Assembly: GCA_963932465.1 (NCBI GenBank)
Contig: OZ010800.1
Coordinates: forward strand, 29,948,852 to 30,012,851
Direction: 5' to 3'
Source of the DNA: Maratus speciosus
Lineage: Eukaryota; Arthropoda; Arachnida; Araneae; Salticidae
DNA: 64,000 bases
The notes under the pieces are model-generated. The model saw only the letters and a list, made by a program, of their open reading frames with translations, had not been told where the DNA came from and searched no databases. This document shows, piece by piece, positions 33,938 to 44,995 of this stretch. Every line of letters starts with the position of its first letter. The first letter of the stretch is position 1. A program made the translations under genes and the position numbers.

Positions 33938-35808
33938 TTCTCACGATCAATAACAAAAAATTATAGTTTAGTAGAATATAAGTTAAAGCTCAATTTATAT
34001 TTCCATATATCTACCAATCAAAATAATATGTACAGGTTAAAAATAAAATTTAAAATATTTACAGTTGAAAGACTTTGTTAAATTTATAGAGTAATTTACA
34101 GGGTAACTGGACGGGGGGTCACTAGGCCTCTGTCATACATTTTTGAAAGAAAGGTATATAGAAAGTAAATAGCAAAAACCGGTAGTCGTAACTACCGAAA
34201 ATGACTAAGAAAAAATTTTATTGCCTAAAAGGGGGAAATTTTTTGAATAATAATAATTAAAAAAAAAATAAATAAAATAAATAAATAAATAAATGACAGC
34301 AGGAAAAAATTTGCCAAAAAAAAAAAAAAAAAAAAAAGGAGGTGGTGGAAATATGTGTCATTGCCTCCCGTGCCCAAAAGATCATGTACTTAAACAGTTA
34401 ATAATTCCATCATTATTAATATTCTGGTTCAATCAGTGCATTACCTGTATACAGTTATACAGTATATTACAATAATTAAATTGCTATACCAATAATAGCA
34501 GATTGATAATATATGAAACGGTAATATGGTGCATAATTATAAGTATAAACAGTATATATGTGCATATTTACAAGTATGTACATTATAAATATATTTCTGC
34601 GATTTTATTTATATTATAACCTGTCAGAATATCACATAGTGAAAATAGTAATTAGTAAGAAGATTGCCGTACGGATGGGTGAGTGGACAACCAAAAAGAA
34701 GTCAGAAAAAAAAATTTTAGTTTAAAAACAAGGAAAATAGGAATAAGAATAACAATAGTATACTTACCGGTCACCACATGGGTCCCGCTGCACTTGCCTG
34801 AAAGTGACATGATAACATAATAACCACCAAAATAAAAAAAAAAATAAGAGATAACCGGTGATAATAAAAGCTTGATAATAACTGAGTGTAAAAACAACTA
34901 CAGAATAAAATGAAGAGGTGTAAATAACATGAGGAAATATAGTACCAACACGTGGAGGAAATCAGTGCAGGGACCGCCCGTGAAACAGAGGAGACAACTA
35001 TGGAAAGTGTGTAATATAAGAAGAAAATTAAATGCGGGACAAGATATAAGTAGGAGCGTAGCATAATAATGGATAAACCAAAATAAACCTATTAAAAGTT
35101 AAAAGTTGCAAATGTTAAGGAAAACGAATAAGAAATGAAAAAAAAATATATAGATTGGGGCAACTATCCCACAAGAACAGAACTGCAATAAAGCAAAAAG
35201 TAGTACTGTAGTGCAAAAACTGTAGAAGTACCAAATGTTAAGGGAAGCTGGGGTGGAAAAAATATTTTAAAGGGTGGGGCAAATATCCACACACCACATG
35301 ACCACAATACCGCAAAAAGCAAAGAATTAACCCTAATAACAGAGAAATTGCAAATGTTAAGCGAGTTGAGATGTACTGAAAATGAAAATGTGGGATGGGA
35401 CAAATCTAGCAAATAGTAGTGAGTAACTACAAGAAAAAAATCAAGAAAATATCTAAATAAATAAAAAAGTTCAAAAAGTTACGGAAAATCCTTAACAAAT
35501 GCAAAAACTGTAAAATTAGAAGCTGGGACGATGAAAGGGAGCAGAATAAGTAATAATAAAAGTGCAACCAAGTCTCTAGCTCAAAAAGCTAAAAAGTAGC
35601 CAATGTTAAGGATAAGAGAGGGGGGAAGGCAAGGGTGGCAACAATGAAAGAAATTTAGTAGCGATAAAATGTGGAAAGAAAGTGGGCCTAAAGAATATAA
35701 AAATTGAAGAAAAAAGCCGATTTGTGGGAGTGCCCGTTCAGCCCCCTCTGACGGGGCCCCAATTGAGCTAGAGAAGAACGGAATAATGGAAAAAAAGGGG
35801 GGGAGGAG
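33938..35808 (-). promoter_or_regulatory. LINE 5' UTR with degenerate repeats
   Basis: This 1.87-kb non-coding leader precedes ORF1. The sequence AAATGTTAAG recurs at 35110, 35233, 35352 and (as CAATGTTAAG) near 35601, a spacing of about 120 bp (one unit may be missing or unrecognisable near 35480). The surrounding bases are loosely conserved (CAAAAAG, GGGGCAAATATC), so it looks like a decayed monomer array. In some LINEs such monomers carry the internal promoter; this is not shown here. The extreme 5' end on the minus strand is C-rich, and an A-run of 18 lies near 34319-34336. Confidence 0.6.
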
Positions 35809-35823
35809 ATGGGCCACGGGGAC
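35809..35823. repeat. Target-site duplication of LINE (5' side)
   Basis: ATGGGCCACGGGGAC is the second copy of the 15-bp duplication flanking the LINE; the other is at 28143-28157. Confidence 0.85.
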
Positions 35824-36000
35824 TCGTTTCGAGGTTCGTTCGAGTGAGATTGCCTATTTTAGAAAATTTTGCAGTATGTGCGCAGCACACCTGCTATAAC
35901 GTGCCGTAGGCAGCGGAGACCCGGTTCGAGGTTCGTTCGTTTCGATGTTTCTTCGATTCGAGGTTCGTTCGCTTCGAGATTTTATAAAAAAGAATGTGTT
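35824..36000 (+). repeat. GC-rich ~120-bp array, right part
   Basis: This continues the array interrupted by the LINE: CGAGGTTCGTTCGAGTGAG, GTGCGCAGCACACCTGC, GTGCCGTAGGCAGCGG and further TTCGTTCG-rich sequence, decaying rightwards. Confidence 0.7.
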
Positions 36001-36079
36001 ACAGACAGCAAAAACATGTTTTTCGGAATCTCTGACCCTTATAACGGGTATATCCGTCGAAAACAGAAAGTCAAAAATT

Positions 36080-38640
36080 TTCACGAATCCAATACTTTCT
36101 TCTTTAGCCCAGGCAATAGGGGATTTTACCTGGCAAAATTAATGGTATTTCTGGAAATCGGCTTACTTTATGTTTTTTGGGTCGCTGAATCCGATTTTGT
36201 ATCTTTCCACCAAAATTTCCCCGGCAATCCCCCAAATTTTGGTAAAATGCCCCTCAAAAAAGGTTTTTATTAAAAAAAATCGTTTTTTTATTGTTTTAGG
36301 GGTGATGCATCTATAAATTCAAAAAGTAGACAAAATTTGCAAGAAATAAGATACATGATATTATGATGTAGGATGAATGGGGATGGAGGATCTCCCTCGG
36401 AATGTTCACCGGGGTGCTGCGTGGAATAAGTTGCGAAATTTGACTTAATTCCTCACATCATTTACACTCGCCCTCCGTTTCCCCTCCGAACTTTCCCTAT
36501 AAGGTTTAATTAAAGTTTTTTGGATCGCTGATTCCGAAAGTTTAACTTCCCCCCAAAATTCCCCCATACCGCAACCCCCCCCCTCCCCAAATAGTTGTTT
36601 TTAAATTATTTTTTTTATTGTTTTAGGGAAAAAGTATGAAGAAATTCAGAAAGTAGACAAAATTTGCAACAAATAGGATACGTTACATTATCATGCAAGA
36701 TAAACGGGGAGATGGGGTGGCTGCCTCGGAACATTCCCCGCGCGCTGTTCTCAAAAACCAATTTTTTTCAGAAAATCAATTTTTTGGGGTTGGGGAGGGG
36801 GGTTGCGGGGTGAAATTTTGGTGGGATGTTACAAATTCGGAGTCAGGGACCCCAAAAATATAAAGTTAATCGAAATCAAGAACTAGTATTAATTTTGCCA
36901 GGTAAAATCCCCTATTGCCTGGACTTGCATAACTTAGTGCACGTAGCGCTGCAGTACATGTTCAGAGGCAACCCTCCCCATCCTTGTTCATCCTACGTCA
37001 TAATGCGTCATCCTACGTTCAAAATTCGGATTCAGCGACCCAAAAAACTTAAAGTAAACCTTATAGGGAAAGTTCAGAGGGGAGACGGGAGGGCTAATGT
37101 AAACGATGTGAGTGGTTAAGTGAAATTGCGCAACTTAGTCGACGCAACACCGTGGTGCATGTTCCGAGGCAGATTCCCCCCCCCCCCCCTTCCCATTAAT
37201 CCTACGTCATAATGTCATATATGGGGCATTCTCACAATCTTTTGACTTTCGGAATAAAAATCTGGTGAAATTAAACTTGCTAAAATAACGTTTTAATCTG
37301 ATATACGAATGCCTTAATGATTCAATATAAAGAAAAAATTGTCAGCAGCGAAATTTTTTTTTATTTAACTGAGGTTTATGTTAAACTTGCGAGTTTAATT
37401 TTCCTTACCATTTTACCACTAAAACTTTTTATGGTCTTCTAAATTTTTACTTATAATTAATTTGCATAGTACCCACAGGACATTCAAATAAAAATCAATA
37501 ACAATGTAGTATTTTTAGTACAAAATTTTGGTATAACGGTGTCTTAAAGGGGTGATAAAGAAGGGAAGGGAAGGTAAAAAGAAAAGGCCGTTATAGGAAA
37601 AAAAGGACGAAATGGGAAAAAAAAGGACGGTAAGGATGGAAATGCAAGGAAAATTAACACATATTTTAGGCGAATCATGTTAAGACTAAGTGGTAGCCAA
37701 AATGTTCATTGATTTTTAGAAACAGCTATTTACATTAGATTAAATTAAAAAAAATAATAATAATTTACCTCGAAAAGTGCAGGAATAAACCTTGGGGACA
37801 GTAAGACTACCCATAAAGCTACGATGCTTGAAATCGATATTAAAATGCTGATTTAAATTCTGCAGTAATTTTCCTGTCAAAGAATTTTAGACATTCTTTC
37901 TCTAGCATACTTCTGCATGAGAAAAATCTTGAAATAAATTCTGTGGCTGCTTGTGACGTGATTTTCTGTATAATTTTAGAAGGGGGACGTTAAGGAATAT
38001 AAAACCTAGGGACAGAGTTTAAAAATAATAACAACCCTAAAAATGTGTGATGGTTAACTTTTTGCTACATATTTATAAAGAACAATAGTTCCAGTTTCGG
38101 AAAAAAATTACATCGAATTATTTTTATTGAAACAATTTTATACAGACAGCTCCAAACATAAAAATCAGTATCAGGGACACTGAACGGTATAGGAGTTTTC
38201 CTGGTATTTGGACACCCAGCATCGTCCAAAACTTATTTTTCGCGTTAACATTGTTATGCAATCATGAAGTGGGATATTCCCCAGTATATGAAATAAAAAA
38301 TACATAAGAACATGTACGAAAATAAAAATTATTATTCAGGGACATAAAAGTCAAAAGATTGTGAGAATGCCCCATATCTTATTTGTTGCAAATTTTGTTT
38401 ACTTTCTGAATTTCTTGATTTTTTTTCCCTAAAATAAAAAAATGATTTTTTTAATAAAAACTTTATTTTTTTTTTGGGGGGGGGGGCATTTTACCATAAT
38501 TTGGGAGGGTTACCAGGGAAATTTTGGTAGGAGGTTAAAAATTCAGATTCAGCGACCCAAAAAACATAGAGTAAGCCTTTTTCCAGAACTACCATAAATT
38601 TTGCTAGGTAGAGTCCCTATACGGTCTCTGTTGCCTGGGC
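36080..38640. repeat. Composite inverted repeat with C/G-rich runs
   Basis: The stretch 36095-36370 (GGGGATTTTACCTGGCAAAA, TTTTTTGGGTCGCTGAATC, a CCCC run, and AAAAAGTAGACAAAATTTGC) appears again at about 36480-36690 in the same orientation and at 36740-36920, 37005-37100 and 38375-38640 in reverse. The reverse copy at the right is interrupted by the TIR element at 37222-38374. The family is unknown. ORFs of 65-134 codons cross these repeats and have no recognisable domain. Confidence 0.6.
37222..38374. mobile_element. TA-flanked TIR element, 1153 bp, non-coding
   Basis: Its inverted ends are TGGGGCATTCTCACAATC (continuing TTTTGACTTT) at 37222 and the complement ending at 38374. TA lies at both edges (37220-37221, 38375-38376). 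Removing the element plus one TA restores a sequence that matches the undisturbed copy near 36340-36375. TA targets indicate a Tc1/mariner-type mobiliser. No transposase ORF was seen. A GGGAAGGGAAGG-type purine run is at about 37560-37650. Confidence 0.75.
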
Positions 38641-39540
38641 TATCTTGTAAAGATAGAAGAAAATAAAAAAATGTAAAATTAAAAGGTGCATGTAAAAAAG
38701 ATCTATTATACTGTTTGGATTAGAAATTTTAAATGTTGCATATCATTTACTTATAAGATGTAAATGCTTGTTATAGAACGAATCTCTCCATTGTGAAAAT
38801 AAAAGTAATTAACGCTTACACCGGCGCTGTTTATGAATTTTTTGTGTCTTTCTTCGTTAATATTAAGAAAACTAACTCGTACAAAACTATGAAAATCGAC
38901 GGTATTACAGAGAAATGTTTGATAAATACGCTTATGCAGGCAACTTCTAAATCGAATAATTATTTTAAGAGATATTTAATGTTAAATTTGCTCAAAATCG
39001 CTCCATTAAAAAAGTTTTATAAGAGCAAAACCTATATGTAGGAATTGTAAAATTTTTTCTAAGGATATACATCAGAAGTAGCCGGTTTGCAAACTGCATT
39101 TAATTTTTTAATTTGACTCATTTTTTGAGGATTTTCAGCATTTCGAGATATATTTTTTACATCTTTTAGAAAAGGGTATTATTTTAAATCGTTGATAATT
39201 TTAAAAACAGCTCAAAGAACAATATTTCCTTCAAATAAAAAAAAATATATTGACACGGAACAATTATAAACACAATTTTTTTTTTTCAAATTAGAATTAA
39301 ATGACTATTTTAAGAGCAGGAAATATTGAAAATTGCGTAATAAAAACTATATTACAGGTGAATTTTAAAAGAGAAAGAAAATTTAAAAGCCTAAATAAAA
39401 TAAATAAAGTAAGACAGACTTGATAACAGTTTAAAATAAAATTTGCAAAAAGATAAAAATACTAAAAACATTAAAAATGCAACTAGTAGACTTTTCCCCA
39501 AGCAAAAGAAAGAAGATGTAAAACAATAAATTCTTCGCTA
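38641..39540 (+). other. AT-rich region with one weak ORF
   Basis: A frame at 38793-39041 starts at GTG and reads KIKVINAYTGAVYEF and onward to a Lys/Tyr-rich tail (82 codons). Its residue use is protein-like, but I recognise no family and it has no upstream signal. It could be a decayed viral or transposon gene. The rest is AT-rich with a poly-T run near 39270-39285 and nothing else supportable. Confidence 0.25.
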
Positions 39541-39559
39541 AAAGTCATAAATAGAGGAA

Positions 39560-41092
39560 AACTGCACGTTTTTTTTTAGCCTCCGGTACGGTATGCTATT
39601 TCTTTCTCCCAGCTTATTTTGTGTCCAAAAAATAACGTTACCTTACAGAAGCTAGCCGTAAAAAAAAACCATTACGATTAAATAATCTTTAGCAATTTTC
39701 TAAACTTCTAGACATCGCACATTTTCAATTTTTATACCGTCGTATTGAGAAAAAAATGTTCTTTTAAATGCATTTTGTTTGAAAACTGTATCTCCATTTA
39801 TTTTTGAAACATCAATTTTTTTGTAGTTTTTGGGGCCATTTGCAGAATAGTGGCAACGGAAGTACTCCATTTCTGTAGAAAGTAAAGGGAAAATAGATTT
39901 AAAATAGTAATTATATATTTTTGTTGCCATTTTCTCGTAACAACCGAAAGAAAATGTAGTTAAAATACCTGCTATTTTGATAAAAATATAAATGAATGAT
40001 TTCTGTTAAAACAATCGAGTTGTTATATACTATATTTAATTGTAAGTATCTATGAATCATTAGATAGCCTTTTTTTTTCAATTTTCTTGAATGACGAATT
40101 TTTTTTGCTGCATTTGTGCATTATTTAGAGATAGTGATGTGCTATGCATGCTTTACTGTAGATATTTAAGAGTAGATCGTACATGTGGAGTTCTTAAGCG
40201 GATTCGAATGACGTCATTTTACATAAAATAAAACGTGTGCTTTAAGTATTAAAATTGAAATATGTTTCGTGCTGCAGTAGAGTCCCGCTTAACAGAGTTA
40301 TTTTCTTCTGATGGATTGGTGGCTTCTATTATTATGAAACAGCCATTATAAATGAAGTGTTAGGTGAAGATGAAAGAGCAGCCGTAAAAAAAATTATGGC
40401 CATCCCCCCCCCCCCCCCCCATTCTGACCAGAAAATCAGAGTTGTAACTTTTTACGGCTGATCTTCCATCTTCACTTAACACTTCATTTATAATGGCTGT
40501 TTCATAATAATAGAAGCCATCAGTCCATCAGAAGAAAATGAAGTAATGAAAATGCCGGGGGCGACACTAAATTCTGAAAAAGCAGAATTCCTGTTCTCTA
40601 TTCTTTCTTTCTTTTTAGTATTTTAAATAAAATTTGTGTACATGTTTTTTTATTTTGAGATAATCTTTTAAACTATTTTTGTGAATTCTAAGACAGCGCA
40701 AATAATATTTCCTTTCTGACAACAAAAGTATTTTCACGTGAACATTAAAAAGAGAAAGAAGAATTTGGTGAAAATTGCGTCAGATTTAAAACTATACATT
40801 TAAAATGTCTTATTGAAAACAACTTTCTTATATCTTTGGTAAAAACTACCGGAGACAAAGACTGTTTACTTAATTAATTTTATATTTGCTTCCTTATTTT
40901 CAAATGTTTCGAACATCTATGATTTAATCAAAGACGAAAACAATCTGTTAACAGGGAAATCGTCAGTGTTTTTTAATTAAAATTCAAACTTCCGAATTCT
41001 TTTTAAAGCCGGTCAAATTAGCGTGCTTTTAGAGTTTGTGGTGTCTGAAGGGTGGTTGGCGAGCATAGCTCGTAGGGCGCAGGGACCACTAG
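39560..41092 (+). mobile_element. Helitron copy (3' end intact, 5' end not found)
   Basis: The 3' end is well formed: hairpin CGAGC-ATA-GCTCG at 41060-41072, then 16 bases, then CTAG at 41089-41092 and a T. The section 39695-39870 matches 56515-56680 in the Helitron at 56401, and 40130-40280 matches 56820-56990. The 3' 480 bp match the reverse complement of 45418-45860. A clear 5' TC terminus was not found, so the left limit is approximate. The 76-codon ORF at 39700-39930 on the minus strand (KIDVSKINGDTVFKQ) is only partly kept in the related copies. Confidence 0.65.
40290..40550. repeat. Hairpin MITE inside the Helitron
   Basis: Inverted arms of about 95 bp (40299-40392 and 40455-40546) start and end with TTTTCTTCTGATGGA and its complement, and contain GGCTTCTATTATTATGAAAC. 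They are separated by about 60 bp with a 17-base C run at 40404-40420. This segment is not in the related Helitron copies, so it is likely a separate insertion. Confidence 0.6.
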
Positions 41093-42732
41093 TTTTATAA
41101 AGAATCGAAAATTTGAAGAATAAATAAAGCAGGAAAAACTTCTAAAGATTTTCTAAATAACGATGTACATGGAATTGTTAGGCATATAAACATGAAACTT
41201 GACATGGCTATGCTTTTAAGACTTAAGTGTTCTCAAAAGAACAATTTCTAAAACATTCGCTAAGTAAAAAGTAACAAAAAACTTTCGAAAATGTTCTACT
41301 TCTGTGGTTACTGCCATAGCTAAAAGCTTGAAGTTTTTCTTAGTGTTACCTTTAAAATGTAAATGATCTCTAAGAATATTTTCTAAAAAATTCGAAATTT
41401 CAAAAAGATGAAATGAACGGATTATATTCTAAATTAGGATTAATTTAGAATTGTTATCGATTGAAATTTTAAATAGTTCATTAATGTTAGATTTTTTCCC
41501 ACCAACAATCGAAAGACATAATGCAATTTATATGCGACGCAAATGGTATCTACTCATCAAGCATTTAATAAATTGTGTAAATATTAAAGAAATATATGTA
41601 TAAAAATCTGAATAGTGTGCCCGAAAATGCTTGCTAAATTTTCCTTTTCTAGACGTTCTCTATCTTTCCAAGACCCCTAACACAGGAAATTGCCGGTTTA
41701 GATGTTATGCAATTTTATTCTCAGCTTCACTAATCTAGAGATTTTATCATAGGGTCACTTTATCAATTGTACTTATCAGATCGACTACATCGTAACTTAT
41801 ACGGGAACAAAATCAATAATCTGGTTCATTTTAGCGTATTTTTGCATACATGATTTGCTGATACAATATGAACGGATTTGCAAATTACTTTAAATGTCAT
41901 TTTGACAGCTCACTGGTATGCAAACAAGATATTCAGATATCGTCGTATTTAATGTTGCAGTCATTGCAGATTAATTTCTTTAATGCATGCTCACACTTCA
42001 TATAGCTCAACTTGAATATATATGATAAAAAAAAATCAATACGGTGTATATAGTGTCCAGCATGCACCTCACAGTTAAATCCAATAGAGCATACATTCAA
42101 CACACTGAAACGACGCATTACATGGATTTCTTAACTGTTGGGAGAATTTGATATATCACGTTTTGTAAAGCGGATTCCCTAAACTATTATTGACAACCTG
42201 GTCGCATTACACTGTCAACATTATTAACTGTCCGATTCGGCCACACACCATGAATTTTTTTTTTCCTTTTTTTTCAAACATCAGATTTTCTGTCTTTTAG
42301 AGGTTGTATGTTCTTCATATGATTTCAAACTGCACAAATTCCGATATAGGACGCTTTAGTGTTTTATTTTTTGCATTACTTTTAATGTATTGTGTACTTC
42401 TAATTTATTACCTTTGCATGGTTTGCTTTTCTATTTGTTTAACAATAGATATGAATTTATATTTAGTATATTTTGTAATTCTACCATTCAATTTGCTTAT
42501 TCTCATCATTTGAGTTTGTGCCTGTTTATAATTAATTAAAGATAGCATCTAATTTCCTTTCCTTGTCAGAAGTTATTATTAAGTCTATGTTTTCAGTTTT
42601 GCCGCTCAGACTAATCCCTATGAGGGTAATTCTACTAATAATGATACTTTTACACTATTCATAGATGTACTCTATTAAACAGAAAATACTTTTCTACAAA
42701 CTTTTAAAGGATACCACAATTGGCGCTCAAAT
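41093..42732. other. AT-rich intergenic DNA
   Basis: No gene is supported. A 69-codon plus-strand ORF at 42304-42513 is strongly hydrophobic and follows a polypyrimidine tract and TTTTAG. It was considered as a membrane-segment exon of the channel gene downstream but has no family-specific residues. The other ORFs are short and low-complexity. Confidence 0.4.
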
Positions 42733-42740
42733 GTTTAAAG

Positions 42741-42890
42741 CAGGGTTCGCCATACTGTGGTAGGCTGGACACCACAAATTTTTTATAGTAATCACTGACT
42801 TACCTAATCATCGAATCTCCGGTATTCAAGAAGTCGACTATTTCTTTAAAAAATTAGTGGCATTCGGCGTGCCACAGTTGGCCAACTCTG
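42741..42890. mobile_element. hAT-type MITE, 150 bp, with 8-bp TSD
   Basis: The target duplication GTTTAAAG is at 42733-42740 and 42891-42898. Imperfect TIRs are CAGGGTTCGCCATACTGTGG and the inverted GCCACAGTTGGCCAACTCTG. An 8-bp TSD with CAGNG termini is diagnostic of the hAT superfamily. It is non-coding. Confidence 0.88.
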
Positions 42891-43104
42891 GTTTAAAGTA
42901 ATAGCCGAATTATTTTTAGCGAATAGCGTTCTACGGAATAAAAATTTTAACGTCTGCAGAGATAGGGCAAAACGGATGCATAAAAAGCGTTAATTGCAAT
43001 TCCAAAAATAGAACCAAAGCCGTAAAGATAGACGCTGCTGCGTATCTCGTAGTGTTGCTTTGGAATGATAATGGGATCTTCTTTAGTGTACGATTGTTAT
43101 GCTA

Positions 43105-43570
43105 GCTTGAATCGTCATTTCCCGCACGGATTTCGAGCAATATGTATTATTATACCAATGCGGAGCTTGACCACATTCATTTCATGTATGGGATTGCACA
43201 AGGAAATGGATTGGCTGCTCAAAGGATTTAGATTAACGATTTCCGCGTAGGATTCTGCCCGATCCTCGAACATTTCAGCGTTTTTATTAGGAGTTGTGCG
43301 CGAGTGGATCGTTTTATGCTCCCAGGCGTGATAAGGACACTGTAAGATGTCGCAGAATACCTGCTGTGGTAGATGCAGTATTACGCACAGTTGAGGATAG
43401 CCCTTCGACAAGCTCAAAAGCTTTTGGACATGCGTTGGGTGTGAGCCATTTCTTTGTGCAGCCCCATGCATGAAATACATGCATGAAATACAATATAAGC
43501 TCCGCATTGGTGTAACGATGCATGTTGATGGACCTCCGTGAGGGGATGACGATTCAAGCCAGCAAAGCAC
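43105..43570 (+). pseudogene. Decayed Tc/mariner-like transposase HTH within an inverted repeat
   Basis: A plus-strand frame around 43335-43460 reads RRIPAVVDAVLRTVEDSPST followed by a stretch ending ALGVSH. That pattern (basic start, paired helices, NPS-like turn, LGVSH) resembles the HTH of Tc3/mariner-related arthropod transposases. The sequences on either side, 43105-43215 and 43440-43562, are inverted copies of one another (GCTTGAATCGTCAT, ACCAATGCGGAGCTT). No DD(E/D) catalytic part is intact. ORFs of up to 151 codons on the minus strand run through the inverted repeat and are shadows. Confidence 0.5.
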
Positions 43571-43639
43571 TTACATCCACCGAACTTTACAGCGCCATGT
43601 GCGGCCTGTACGCTGCATTTCTGCACCCACATTCCTATA

Positions 43640-44834
43640 AGAAGTCTGTTTATTTAGGTACCATCTACCTGCCTTTACAGCTTTGAAATATAGTTCTGAA
43701 CCACACTGTATATATAACGCTAATGGAAACTTCGTTTCTGCTACATATAACTTGAGTTCTGCTGAATGGATTTTGAGAGACTTTCAGCTAGGATGGACAG
43801 TTACTTTTATAATTTTTCAGGGAAGATTTTAGTGTATGAGGCTATAATATAACTTCTAGGTTTTTCGTAGTACATTCCTTAAACGATGGAGGAATTAAGA
43901 TCACAAGGCCGATTCAATAATCAACAGAACTCTATTATAAAAGATTATACTTTCTAAAAATATTCTTCTCAATGAATTTCAATCGAATCTTGTACTGTAT
44001 GTTAGATAATTTTTCAGAAAGGATTTTAGTATATAGTATATCGTTCTACGCTGCTTAGTTATAGAATTATGGTGAAAATTTCTATAATCAGGTGAACTCT
44101 AATTTGAAAGATTATCTTTTAAAGAAAGTTTTACTGCTGCCATTTGCATGAGACTTACATTATTGTTCACATCTCAGATAATTTTTCAGAAATGATTTTG
44201 GTAAATTGCATATTATTCTTTATCTATAAATGATGAAATTATAGAACTCGTATTTAAAAGTCTTAAATTTGGTCTGACACATTAGAAAATATTATAGCGC
44301 ATTGGCCTGCGTATCGTCTTCAGCAATGCGTGAGAACATTATAATTTAATGTCAATATTTCGCTAAAACACAAGGTCAAATTTACCAATATCTTTCGTTG
44401 GATTTAAGGTTCGGAATCCGAAAAGATGCAGAAGCCGACCAGCGTAGCGGGTGACGAGTGCTACTTCTACATAAAGATCTTCAATATCTAAAAATGGCGT
44501 ATTCGTCTATCTTCTGTTTAGGCACTGGCCTTTCTAAATATTTGCCAATTGCAACGGAAGTTAAATATTTAAGAATGCATAGTGTAGTGTAATTAAGTTA
44601 AAATGAATAGTCATCTTACCCTACATGGATGTTTTACAAACTTTCTTCCAAATATTTAATATATGATCGTTTAGAACATAAGCAATTCTGGTTAGAACGT
44701 GATTTAAAATTAATATGGGAAAAAAAATAAAGCATTTTTACAAAAACTTCCCTGGAAAATATGCGCAAACTAACATTTATAATGTTGATTAATTTTTTTA
44801 TAAGAAAAAATTATTTGTCTTATTTCTTTTTAAG
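43640..44834. other. Intergenic or intronic DNA with degenerate repeats
   Basis: The phrase ATAATTTTTCAG followed by GGATTTTAGTATAT-like sequence occurs near 43818, 44008 and 44178, the trace of an old ~170-200-bp tandem repeat. At 44437-44464 the sequence GACCAGCGTAGCGGGTGACG resembles a decayed 3' end of the Helitron family of the tandem array. If the exon at 44835 is real, this would be the intron before it. Confidence 0.4.
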
Positions 44835-44995
44835 GGTTCTTTCTTGATTTAAATATGTATCCAGAGGATTATTTTAACACCATTGACCCTGTAGAAGCTT
44901 CAATTGTTCTTCACGATCCACGCAGATATGTAAATCCTATGACAGACGGAATAACTTTAACTGCTGGAACATATTACCGAATATTCACAACTATG
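44835..44995 (+). CDS. Putative single exon of a DEG/ENaC-type sodium channel
   Basis: This 161-bp open segment lies between a polypyrimidine-AG acceptor (TTTCTTTTTAAG|GG) and a GT donor (ACTATG|GTAAAC). The encoded peptide contains LNMYPEDYF, then IVLHDPRRYVNP and GITLTAGTYYRI. That order (edY, vvlHdp, dGi.l.pGt.y.i) matches the extracellular domain of degenerin/ENaC/pickpocket channels, just before the conserved Pro-Tyr-Cys region. The acceptor leaves a two-base partial codon and the donor is in phase 0. No neighbouring exon was found within the window, as expected if introns are large and filled with repeats. These channels are trimeric, amiloride-sensitive cation channels of the plasma membrane. 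An isolated pseudo-exon cannot be excluded. Confidence 0.5.

Larger units (their letters stand above)
28158..35808 (-). mobile_element. Full-length non-LTR retrotransposon (LINE), 7651 bp
   Basis: A complete element between 15-bp target duplications. In its own 5'-to-3' order (minus strand) it has a ~1.87-kb 5' UTR, ORF1 (33937-32072), ORF2 overlapping ORF1 by 28 nt (open from 32099 to 28392), and a 234-bp 3' UTR that ends without a poly-A tail. ORF1 with CCHC knuckles plus an EN-RT-RNase H ORF2 is the layout of the Jockey/I/R1/LOA assemblage. The exact clade needs a tree. Both ORFs are uninterrupted, which implies a young copy. Insertion was into the GC-rich satellite array. Confidence 0.9.

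Noticed and set aside
35869..36273. 134-codon plus-strand ORF
   Set aside because: It starts in the GC-rich array and runs into the composite inverted repeat; no domain is present and its related copies are not open.
41933..42118. 61-codon minus-strand ORF with several Cys and His
   Set aside because: The Cys/His spacing does not fit a zinc finger and there is no supporting context.
42304..42513. Hydrophobic 69-codon ORF after a polypyrimidine-AG, possibly the first membrane segment of the channel gene
   Set aside because: It is hydrophobic only; no DEG/ENaC-specific residues follow the segment and no donor is convincing. T-rich DNA readily gives such ORFs.
43115..43632. 151-, 69- and 72-codon minus-strand ORFs
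   Set aside because: They cross an inverted repeat and repeat their own peptide (GLHKEM); the plus-strand HTH-like frame explains the region better.
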